64,000 bases of DNA from Treponema ruminis (lineage in GTDB: Bacteria > Spirochaetota > Spirochaetia > Treponematales > Treponemataceae): NCBI GenBank assembly GCA_017161305.1, contig CP031518.1, forward strand, positions 496,001 through 560,000, given 5' to 3'. Under the pieces are notes generated by a model that ran no database searches, was not told the DNA's origin, and saw nothing but the letters and a program-made list of their open reading frames with translations. A program made the translations under genes and the position numbers. The stretch's first letter is position 1. Each line of letters begins with the position of its first letter. This document shows, in pieces, positions 57,266 through 64,000 of this stretch.

Positions 57266-57433
57266 AAAAGTTTTAAGTCCAATCGGAGAGGGTACTTAAT
57301 ATTTAGCAGGTGTTGAAGTCGAGTTTGCAAAGCAAACTCGCAGGGGCGTTTGAGCCCGCAGAGAGGGTAGGGCGCAACGAAGTGCGACCGTGGGGGGAGA
57401 CTTCCCCCTTATTTATAAAACAGGAGAAAAAAT
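57266..57433 (+). promoter_or_regulatory. metY leader region after the leader peptide
   Basis: 168 bp with a perfect hairpin CGAGTTTGC-AAA-GCAAACTCG (about 57319-57339), then a copy of the dispersed element whose final stem GGGGGA/TCCCCC is followed by TTATTTAT, a weak terminator shape. AGGAG precedes metY. The arrangement would permit attenuation, but competing anti-terminator pairing was not found by eye. Confidence 0.45.
57339..57411 (+). repeat. Dispersed hairpin element, copy before metY
   Basis: GAGCCCGCAGA, then GGGTAGGGCGCAACGAAG, TGCGACCG and the end hairpin GGGGGAGACTTCCCCC. 57365-57390 is identical to 20981-21006. Same orientation as metY. Confidence 0.75.
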
Positions 57434-58723
57434 ATGACAGATACTAAACTTCATTTCGAGACTTTACAGCTTCACGTTGGACAGGAACAGGCAGATCCTA
57501 CTACGGATTCACGCGCAGTACCTATTTATCAGACAACTTCTTATGTTTTCCATAATTCAAAGCATGCGGCTGACCGATTTGGACTTGCTGATGCAGGAAA
57601 TATTTACGGACGTCTGACAAACTCTACTCAGGACGTTTTGGAGAAGCGTGTTGCGGCATTGGAGGGAGGCGTTGCGGCTCTTGCAGTGGCTTCTGGTGCG
57701 GCTGCAATCACTTACACAATCGAGGCTCTGGCTCAGGCCGGAGACCATATCGTCGCTCAGAAAACAATCTACGGCGGTACATACAATCTTCTTGCACACA
57801 CATTGAAAGGATTCGGTGTTGAGACAACTTTCGTTGATGCCCACAATCTTGCAGAACTTGAGGGAGCAATCAAGCCGAACACAAAGGCAGTTTACCTTGA
57901 GACTTTGGGAAATCCAAACTCGGACATTCCTGACATCGATAAAATCGCTGAAATTGCACACAAACACGGACTTCCGCTTGTAATCGACAACACATTCGGA
58001 ACTCCTTACCTTATCCGGCCAATCGAGCACGGAGCTGACATCGTAGTTCACTCTGCTACAAAATTCCTGGGCGGACACGGAACAACTTTGGGCGGCGTAA
58101 TCGTTGATTCTGGAAAATTTGACTGGAAAAAATCTGGCAAATACGCTCCAATCGCAGAAGCAAACCCAAGCTACCACGGAATTTCATTCGCTGAGGCTGT
58201 AGGACCGGCTGCCTTCGTAACATATATCCGGGCAATCCTGCTCCGTGACCAGGGCGCTTCAATCAGTCCTTTCAACGCATTCCTTCTCTTGCAGGGCGTT
58301 GAGACACTTTCACTCCGACTCGACCGACATGTTGAAAATACAAAGAAAGTAGTTGAATATTTGAGCAAGCATCCTCAGGTTCAGAAAGTAAATCATCCTT
58401 CACTTGCTGACCATCCGGATCACGCCCTTTACGAGAAATATTTCCCGAACGGCGGTGCTTCAATCTTTACATTCGAAATTAAGGGTGGAAAAGATGCGGC
58501 ATGGAAATTCATCGACAATCTGAAGATTTTCAGCCTTCTTGCAAACGTCGCTGACGTTAAGTCGCTTGTAATTCATCCGGCTACAACGACACATTCCCAG
58601 CTTACTGATTCGGAACTCGCTGACCAGGGAATCACTCAGAGCACAATCCGCCTTTCAATCGGCACTGAGCATGTAGACGACATCATTGCAGATTTGGAAA
58701 ACGGTTTTAAGGCCGCAAAATAA
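57434..58723 (+). CDS. metY: O-acetylhomoserine sulfhydrylase (PLP-dependent)
   Basis: 429 residues, the usual length for MetY. It makes homocysteine (or cysteine) from the O-acetyl ester and sulfide in the cytoplasm. The PLP lysine is in HSATKFLGGHG (Lys210); TTSYVFHNSKHAADRFG and NIYGRLTNST are typical of the Cys/Met-metabolism PLP family, and the long insert around 215-245 separates MetY from MetB/MetC. Preceded by a Cys/Met leader peptide, which supports the assignment. O-acetylserine activity cannot be ruled out. Confidence 0.92.
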   Translation: MTDTKLHFETLQLHVGQEQADPTTDSRAVPIYQTTSYVFHNSKHAADRFGLADAGNIYGRLTNSTQDVLEKRVAALEGGVAALAVASGAAAITYTIEALAQAGDHIVAQKTIYGGTYNLLAHTLKGFGVETTFVDAHNLAELEGAIKPNTKAVYLETLGNPNSDIPDIDKIAEIAHKHGLPLVIDNTFGTPYLIRPIEHGADIVVHSATKFLGGHGTTLGGVIVDSGKFDWKKSGKYAPIAEANPSYHGISFAEAVGPAAFVTYIRAILLRDQGASISPFNAFLLLQGVETLSLRLDRHVENTKKVVEYLSKHPQVQKVNHPSLADHPDHALYEKYFPNGGASIFTFEIKGGKDAAWKFIDNLKIFSLLANVADVKSLVIHPATTTHSQLTDSELADQGITQSTIRLSIGTEHVDDIIADLENGFKAAK

Positions 58724-59436
58724 AATAAAAAGCCGGGCTTGTCAAAAGAGCCCGGCAAATGACTTCTAGAAATCACTATACATCTGCCCCCCCCCCTAGT
58801 ACCTAGTTTTAATAATAGTTCATTCCTTGCGCAGACTTTAGCCTTGTTGTAAATGTGGGCGATATGGTTCTCGATTGTGCGGACTGAGAGGCCTAACATT
58901 TTTGCTGAATCCTGATTTGAAAGACCGTTCTGAATGTTTTCAAGGACAACCTTTTCTCTTCTTGTTAAACGCTTGAGTATTTCCTTGATTTCCTGAGCCT
59001 GTTCCTGCAGGTAGGGCTGAATGTAAGTCTGGCCCGCCATGAGGGAATCGATTGCCTCCAGAAGAATGTGCTTTTCGGCGGTTTTTGAGACAAAGCCCTG
59101 GGCACCGTACTTTTCGGAAAGGGCTTTGAGCACGAATGAACCCCTGTCCAAATCCGTGAAGACCAGACTTTTGATGTTTAAGCCGGAATCCTTGATGGCG
59201 GAAAGAATTTTCATGCCCTTTTCGTTCCTTGCCTCGCAGGCCTTGCGGAAGTTGATTCCGATGATTGCGACCGCCTGTTCATCCTCCTCGAAACTGGCAA
59301 AATTGATGATTTCAAGGGCCTCTTCGACCGTACTTGCCTTGCCGCGAATTGTTAAATCTTTTTTTGATGAAATCCATGAGCAGATCCCTTCCATGACGAT
59401 TGGCTCTGACTCAAAAACGTAAATTATTTTCTCCAT
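58636..59436 (-). CDS. LuxR-family regulator with degenerate receiver domain; poly-G tract shifts its C-terminus
   Basis: As read, 266 residues. Residues 1-135 resemble a response-regulator receiver, but the phospho-acceptor Asp position is Gly60 (VAIIGINF), while the Lys of GFVSK is kept. Residues 157-211 are a LuxR/GerE helix-turn-helix (LTRREKVVLENIQNG, SNQDSAKMLGLSVRTIENHI). Just after it a run of ten G (58787-58796 as C on the plus strand) leads into about 49 residues that pass through the gene's own terminator and into antisense of metY. With 9 or 11 G the frame would stop at 58776 or 58766, before the terminator. It is divergent from the large lipoprotein gene and may control it. Confidence 0.85.
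   Translation of the reverse strand: MEKIIYVFESEPIVMEGICSWISSKKDLTIRGKASTVEEALEIINFASFEEDEQAVAIIGINFRKACEARNEKGMKILSAIKDSGLNIKSLVFTDLDRGSFVLKALSEKYGAQGFVSKTAEKHILLEAIDSLMAGQTYIQPYLQEQAQEIKEILKRLTRREKVVLENIQNGLSNQDSAKMLGLSVRTIENHIAHIYNKAKVCARNELLLKLGTRGGGRCIVISRSHLPGSFDKPGFLFYFAALKPFSKSAMMSSTCSVPIERRIVL
58732..58756 (-). terminator. Intrinsic terminator, mainly for the LuxR-type gene
   Basis: GCCGGGCT (58732-58739) and AGCCCGGC (58749-58756), 9-base loop. On the reverse strand it is followed by TTTTTATTTTATTTT, a good terminator for the regulator gene; on the plus strand the T-run is missing. Confidence 0.85.
58787..58796. repeat. Homopolymer of ten C (poly-G on the regulator strand)
   Basis: The longest G/C homopolymer noticed here. 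It lies in the coding sequence of the LuxR-type gene straight after the DNA-binding domain. Poly-G runs of this size are used for phase variation in Treponema pallidum. Confidence 0.9.
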
Positions 59437-59598
59437 AATCTCTATTTTTAAAAGAAAACTGCAAGAAAAGCAAGAAAAAACTTATTTTTCTTTTAGAAAA
59501 TGAGTACAACACGCATGTTTTTCTCTGTATTCAAACTTAAACTGTCACGAAGTCTCTGTTAGGGATTAAAAAAAGTTTTCGTAAAAAAGGAGAATTTT

Positions 59599-62500
59599 AT
59601 GAAAAAACTATTGCGATTAATTTCTGTCGCAACCATGCTTCTCGCAGCTACATCTTTCATGGCTTGTAGCAGCGATGATGATGACGATTCAGGTGCACGC
59701 AGCGCTTCTGAGCATGCACGTGGAGCTATCGTTGGTGTTGTTCTTGACAACAGGGGTGAACCTGTTGAAGGCGCAACAGTCACACTCGGCAATAAAACCG
59801 CTTCAACAAACCGCGGCGGTGAATTCGTACTTGAGAACGTTGATGTCAACGATCCAAAAGTAAAAGCTATCCAGACAGGTATTGGTAGTGGTTCTAGTAC
59901 TACTACTACTACTGGTTCTACTACTACTATTACTACTGCTGCTGACTCTAAGCTTGAACCAGGTGCAGCTACAGCACCTACAACTAGTCTTAGTTATGCC
60001 TATACATTAAGCGTAACAAAGGACGGATACATTTCTGGTCTTGTAGATGGTATCTATGTTACTTCTGCTGAGAACATCGGTGGAATCGAGGATGCACGTC
60101 TTTCTGCTTTGAGAAATGAATATGCAAAAATCCTCGAGGAATATGCAAAGGCTGTTGGTACATCTACTGCTCTTGCAAGTACTGGTGATGTAATTGGTGC
60201 TACTCTTAGAGATACAGAGGACAAATCAGCTACAATGACAACTGTTGCTGGTGCCCTCAAGGAAATCCAGAAGCTTTATTCAGAGCTTGGCACAACATAC
60301 AGCTCAACATGGGCAAGCGCTAAGCTCATTCCGTTGAATGCTTCTTTGAAGGGTACACTCAAACTCAACCCTTCTCCAGCAACAGCTGAAGTTTTCAATG
60401 CTACAACTTACACACCAAGCAAGGGAACTAAGGTAACTGTTACATATAACCGCGGTACTGGCTATTCTAACTACACATATAAGGCTGAGACAGACGAGAA
60501 CGGAAACTTCTCATTTGAGAAACTTCCTTCTGGCGTAACACTCGGACTTTCTGTTGAAGGATTCACAGACAAAGCTGGTGATGTTACTGCTTACTTCTCA
60601 ACAGACGTTGGTCCTACAGTGACAACTGGCACAGGTAACAATGCGACAACTTCACCTAAATATCATACAAATGCAGCAGAAATCCTCAACAACTCTTCTG
60701 CTACTCTTGGTTCATTCACAATTGATCCAAATTGTTTGAACGTTGCTGGCCTTGACATTATGCTCTTCGCTCAGCTCGAAAAAATCTGGGTTGTAAACAC
60801 AAACCTCCTCAAGAACAACGATGCAGCGCTCATCAGCGTAAAAGATGACATCACATTCGAGTTCAACAAAGAGATTTCACGTGTTTCTCTCGGGGGTTCT
60901 GGATTCCAGGATGTTACTGATAAAAACTATACAGTAACAATCGACGCTACAGATGCAAAGAAAGTTACAGTAAAAGCAAATGACGGTGTTTGGACTCCAG
61001 CTGCTACTGAAGGTGGCAAGATTAAACTCGAAGTTCTTGCAAAAGACGGAACAAAAGAGCTCCTCAACGCAGAATTCCAGGCTTGCTTTGATACAAACAT
61101 CTTCGTTTCTATCACAGAATCTTCTAAGAATGACAAACTTCTTGCACTCTCAGCTCCAGTTGTAGTCACATTCTCTAAACCAATGAGCACAGCTTCTGTA
61201 AGTGCAAAAGTTGCTAAAACAAGTGGAAGTGATCTTGCAAACAACTTCACCAAGACTTGGAGTGAGGACGGTACAACACTCACACTCACACCAACCAAGT
61301 TCTGGGACAAAGTTGATAGCGATGATGGTGCTGTTATTTTCACAGTTACTGGTGTTGCTAAAGACGAAACAACAACTATCAAATACTGGAAGACAAATTC
61401 TGATAATACAACAACAGGTGCAGATGGTGTTGACAAGTTTAGCGGTCTCAAAGTTTACTTCGACAACTATATCGATGTAACACTTGCAAAAGTTTCTGAC
61501 TCTAAGTTTACAGCAACATTCTCTAAGGCACTCAAGGCAATCCCTGCTGCTGACTTGGAGAAAAACTTCAAAGTTTACTATTCTGCAACAGTTACTGACG
61601 CAGCTACATCTACAGCTGAGGTAAAAGATGCTAAACTTTCTCTTGACGGCTCTGTCCTCACAGTAGAAGCTAAGAACGGTGACTTCGAGAACTACGGCTA
61701 CTATGCTGTAAAACTTGCTACAACAGATGTTGTTGGTGCTACTGGCGAGACAAACTTCCGCAAGTCTGGAGATGTTAAAGCTTCTACAACTAAACAGTTT
61801 GTAGCAGACTTCACTCTCGGTAAAGAGTTCAAACACGCTGGTGTAAAGATTGTTGACGCTCTCCCAGAGGGTGTAAATGCTTCACGTGCTGTTTATGCAG
61901 ACGCTGCTAAATGGATTGAAGTAACATTCACAAAAGATGTTGCTAAATCAAATCTCAAAGTTGACAATCCTGTAGTTAACTACATCAAGGGTGCTGTTGT
62001 TTACATCCCACTTGCAAAACTTGATGATGATAAAGATGTTGAGCTTTCAGGTATTGTAACTGCTACAAATGGTGAGAAAGCTTACTACGGAGAAAAGAAA
62101 CCATCAGCTACAACCCCAGAAGAAACACTCAAAACTGGCTACAAAGTTACAAAAACAACTTACAAGATGGTAGCTTCTAGTCTCTACACACAGAAAGCTT
62201 CTATCGCTGGTGGAAAAAACGACGCTACTGTTACAAAAATCAAGCCTACAGACAGTGTAACATTCACATTCGATCAGGATGTAACTGGTGCTACATGGAC
62301 AGCTGAGCTTTATGACCAGTACAACGTTGGTCAGAAAGACCTTGAGCAGACATTGTACAAGGTAAATGTTGCTAAGGCAGCAGCTGATGCTACAGCAGAG
62401 GCTAAAAAAGTTATCACTGTTTCTTTGGCAGAAGGCAGCAAGGCACTTGTAAACGATGAGAAATATTTACTCTCACTCAAGGCTGTAACAGGTTCAGGTG

Positions 62501-63915
62501 ATACAGAGATTGTACGCTACGACTCAAATGCATTTGTTACTAAAGAAACTACAGCAGGTGTTGCTGGCGACAAAAACTATGCTTGGGTTGATGGCGGTAC
62601 TGAGTATACACTTGGTAACAAAATTGTTAAATCTAATGCTGATACTGGTTATACTTCTATTATTCCTGCCCAAAAGAAATACATTGCTATCGAAACAGAA
62701 GCAGCAGATGCTAAGTATGAGAACCTCTATGTTGTAAAAGCTGGAAAGAACTCTGCAACAACAGATTTCGATGAGTTCATGAAGTCTAACACAAGCTCAA
62801 TCGTTCTCGAGTTCAACGAGGATGTTACAGGATTTACTGCTGAGCTTGCTACAAGCGATGCAAACTGGGCAACAAAGGATGATGTTGTAAAAGCTAACAC
62901 TTATGTTTCTACTGCTGTACCAGCTGGCAAAGTTCTCACAATTAAACCAACATTCGCATTCCCATCTGGAAGCAATGTTTACCCAATCGTATTCAATGCT
63001 GAAGGAAAGAAAGTTGCTTTGAAAGATGTTGCTGGTAAGGCTTTTGGCTATGTTAATGACTCAACAACTAAGCACTATACTTCATTAACTTTCGCGGGAA
63101 CTGGCAATGAAGTTAAACTTGACAAAGTAATTGCTAAAACTGAGGCAGCTACAGCATCTCCACTTGCATTGACATTGATTGATACTGCAGATACAGCTAA
63201 CGGTCAGAATCTTACATTCTCATTTAATGCAAACATCTCAAAAACTTCTGCTGATTACGGAACATATAAATTGTACCGCAAGGTTGTAAGTGCAGTTCCT
63301 GATTCTGATAAGTGGGAACCAGTAAAAAATGGTTCAGGCGATGTTATTGAATTTAAGCTTGCTTCACATAATATTTATTATGTTGACGATGTTCAGAAGA
63401 AAGCTGGTTCAAAATATGCAGAAATTGCAGACTTTGCTATTCGAAAGTTGACTCCATGTATTTCTGTAAATGCTGGTGCGAATGAATTCGACTATGCTAA
63501 AGATTCATACTACAAACTTGTTCAAACAGTTGATAATGTTGACATCTATTCGGATGCGGTCAAGGTTACAGAAAATGCTGTTATCTTCCCGACAATTACA
63601 CTTGGTATTACAACACCAACAGACGAATTTAACGAAACCCCAATTACTACGGATGCAAAAACTGTCAATATTCCAATGACAGCATATTTGAAGTCAGTTT
63701 CTGCAACTGGTGTTAAGGGGTCTGGTAAAGCCACTGATCTTGGCGAAAACAGTGTTCTTAAGGCTGGAAAAGTATCTGCTTCAGTAGGTTCAGATGGTAA
63801 ATCTATTGACCTTAAGATTGTAAAGGATGCAACAGCAGCTAAGGGTAACCAGATTAGAATTACAGTAACAAATGTCAATGGTCTTGAAGTATCAACAACT
63901 ATTGATGTTAAATAA
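59599..63915 (+). CDS. Large Ig-like repeat surface lipoprotein
   Basis: 1438 residues. Signal peptide with lipobox SFMAC (Cys23), then SSDDDDD. A carboxypeptidase-regulatory-like fold (GAIVGVVLDNRGEPVEGATV) is broken by a Thr-rich insert coded by ACT repeats (59904-59937); a second such fold is near residues 250-330. From about 400 on, at least six diverged Ig-like (SbsA/Big_5-type) units recur, each with a strand like VVVTFSKPM, IEVTFTKDV, VTFTFDQDV, IVLEFNEDV or LTFSFNANI. Probably exposed at the cell surface or periplasm, for adhesion or wall binding. AAGGAG is eight bases before the ATG; the stop is at 63915. Confidence 0.85.
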   Translation: MKKLLRLISVATMLLAATSFMACSSDDDDDSGARSASEHARGAIVGVVLDNRGEPVEGATVTLGNKTASTNRGGEFVLENVDVNDPKVKAIQTGIGSGSSTTTTTGSTTTITTAADSKLEPGAATAPTTSLSYAYTLSVTKDGYISGLVDGIYVTSAENIGGIEDARLSALRNEYAKILEEYAKAVGTSTALASTGDVIGATLRDTEDKSATMTTVAGALKEIQKLYSELGTTYSSTWASAKLIPLNASLKGTLKLNPSPATAEVFNATTYTPSKGTKVTVTYNRGTGYSNYTYKAETDENGNFSFEKLPSGVTLGLSVEGFTDKAGDVTAYFSTDVGPTVTTGTGNNATTSPKYHTNAAEILNNSSATLGSFTIDPNCLNVAGLDIMLFAQLEKIWVVNTNLLKNNDAALISVKDDITFEFNKEISRVSLGGSGFQDVTDKNYTVTIDATDAKKVTVKANDGVWTPAATEGGKIKLEVLAKDGTKELLNAEFQACFDTNIFVSITESSKNDKLLALSAPVVVTFSKPMSTASVSAKVAKTSGSDLANNFTKTWSEDGTTLTLTPTKFWDKVDSDDGAVIFTVTGVAKDETTTIKYWKTNSDNTTTGADGVDKFSGLKVYFDNYIDVTLAKVSDSKFTATFSKALKAIPAADLEKNFKVYYSATVTDAATSTAEVKDAKLSLDGSVLTVEAKNGDFENYGYYAVKLATTDVVGATGETNFRKSGDVKASTTKQFVADFTLGKEFKHAGVKIVDALPEGVNASRAVYADAAKWIEVTFTKDVAKSNLKVDNPVVNYIKGAVVYIPLAKLDDDKDVELSGIVTATNGEKAYYGEKKPSATTPEETLKTGYKVTKTTYKMVASSLYTQKASIAGGKNDATVTKIKPTDSVTFTFDQDVTGATWTAELYDQYNVGQKDLEQTLYKVNVAKAAADATAEAKKVITVSLAEGSKALVNDEKYLLSLKAVTGSGDTEIVRYDSNAFVTKETTAGVAGDKNYAWVDGGTEYTLGNKIVKSNADTGYTSIIPAQKKYIAIETEAADAKYENLYVVKAGKNSATTDFDEFMKSNTSSIVLEFNEDVTGFTAELATSDANWATKDDVVKANTYVSTAVPAGKVLTIKPTFAFPSGSNVYPIVFNAEGKKVALKDVAGKAFGYVNDSTTKHYTSLTFAGTGNEVKLDKVIAKTEAATASPLALTLIDTADTANGQNLTFSFNANISKTSADYGTYKLYRKVVSAVPDSDKWEPVKNGSGDVIEFKLASHNIYYVDDVQKKAGSKYAEIADFAIRKLTPCISVNAGANEFDYAKDSYYKLVQTVDNVDIYSDAVKVTENAVIFPTITLGITTPTDEFNETPITTDAKTVNIPMTAYLKSVSATGVKGSGKATDLGENSVLKAGKVSASVGSDGKSIDLKIVKDATAAKGNQIRITVTNVNGLEVSTTIDVK
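59904..59937 (+). repeat. ACT trinucleotide repeat in the lipoprotein gene
   Basis: ACT x5, GGT TCT, ACT x3, ATT, ACT x2, all in frame and coding Thr. Copy change would alter linker length without a frameshift. Confidence 0.85.
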
Positions 63916-64000
63916 TTCTAGTTTATCTTTTAGTCAATAAAAACTACACTTCACGGCCAAGCCGTGGGGTGTGTGTAACCCTAAACAAAGGGAGGAAGTT
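63916..64000 (+). promoter_or_regulatory. Hairpin and ribosome site before the next gene
   Basis: ACACTTCACGGC (63946-63957) pairs with GCCGTGGGGTGT (63961-63972), 12 bp with two G-T, no T-run. GGGAGGAAG at the end of the window looks like the Shine-Dalgarno of a gene that starts past 64000. Confidence 0.5.

Noticed and set aside
58636-58765. The 49-residue C-terminal tail of the LuxR regulator as a real domain
   Set aside because: It is coded by the terminator hairpin and antisense metY sequence, has no motif, and depends on the G-run count.
1-64000. CRISPR arrays, prophage genes, transposases, rRNA genes
   Set aside because: None seen on either strand; repeats found are isolated hairpins or dispersed elements, not spaced arrays.

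Overview
The window looks like a chromosomal segment of a treponeme (Spirochaetota, genus Treponema or a close relative), probably a gut, rumen or oral species that makes its own tryptophan. The basis is a spirochete-like order of ribosomal genes (no fusA between rpsG and tuf, secY-rpmJ-rpsM-rpsK-rpoA-rplQ without adk, map, infA or rpsD), an RpoB with Asn at the rifampicin position typical of naturally resistant spirochetes, two large chemoreceptors, and a free-living metabolism. No phage, insertion sequence, CRISPR array or rRNA operon is visible.

Layout. 1-8.5 kb (minus strand): the start of a GH31 alpha-glucosidase, pepT, a cation/proton antiporter fused to a PTS EIIA domain, and a ferric-iron-type ABC transporter operon (binding lipoprotein, fused permease, ATPase) with a patatin-like lipase gene between permease and ATPase. 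8.7-12.1 kb: era (plus), then rpiA and a fused aroDE (minus). 12.1-20.9 kb: tryptophan genes in two blocks, trpE-trpGD and trpCF-trpB-trpA, separated by an alpha-amylase lipoprotein gene on the opposite strand. Both trp promoters carry the same tandem direct repeat, suggesting co-regulation. 21-26.5 kb: a PilZ-like protein, a chemoreceptor, radA, a candidate small RNA and a serine acetyltransferase. 26.5-54.8 kb: the expression machinery: tRNA-Thr, rpmG, tRNA-Trp, secE, nusG, rplKAJL, rpoBC; rpsL-rpsG; tuf; then the S10/spc/alpha clusters ending in rpoA, rplQ and a small zinc-ribbon gene. 54.9-64 kb: a second chemoreceptor, an O-acetylhomoserine sulfhydrylase gene preceded by a Cys-Cys-Met-Met leader peptide, a LuxR-type regulator with a poly-G tract at its 3' end, and a 1438-residue Ig-like surface lipoprotein.

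The most notable observations are regulatory: (i) a 26-codon leader ORF ending in SCCMMAS upstream of metY, a candidate ribosome-mediated sulfur amino-acid sensor; (ii) a run of ten G in a LuxR regulator that decides its C-terminus, with a terminator placed as if a 9- or 11-G version were the normal one; (iii) tandem operators at both trp promoters; (iv) a three-hairpin small RNA with its own promoter and terminator beside radA; (v) a dispersed hairpin element in three copies, each 5' of a gene and in its orientation; and (vi) several genes whose -10 box lies directly before the start codon with no Shine-Dalgarno, suggesting leaderless mRNAs. All functions come from reading the sequence; no database search was run.
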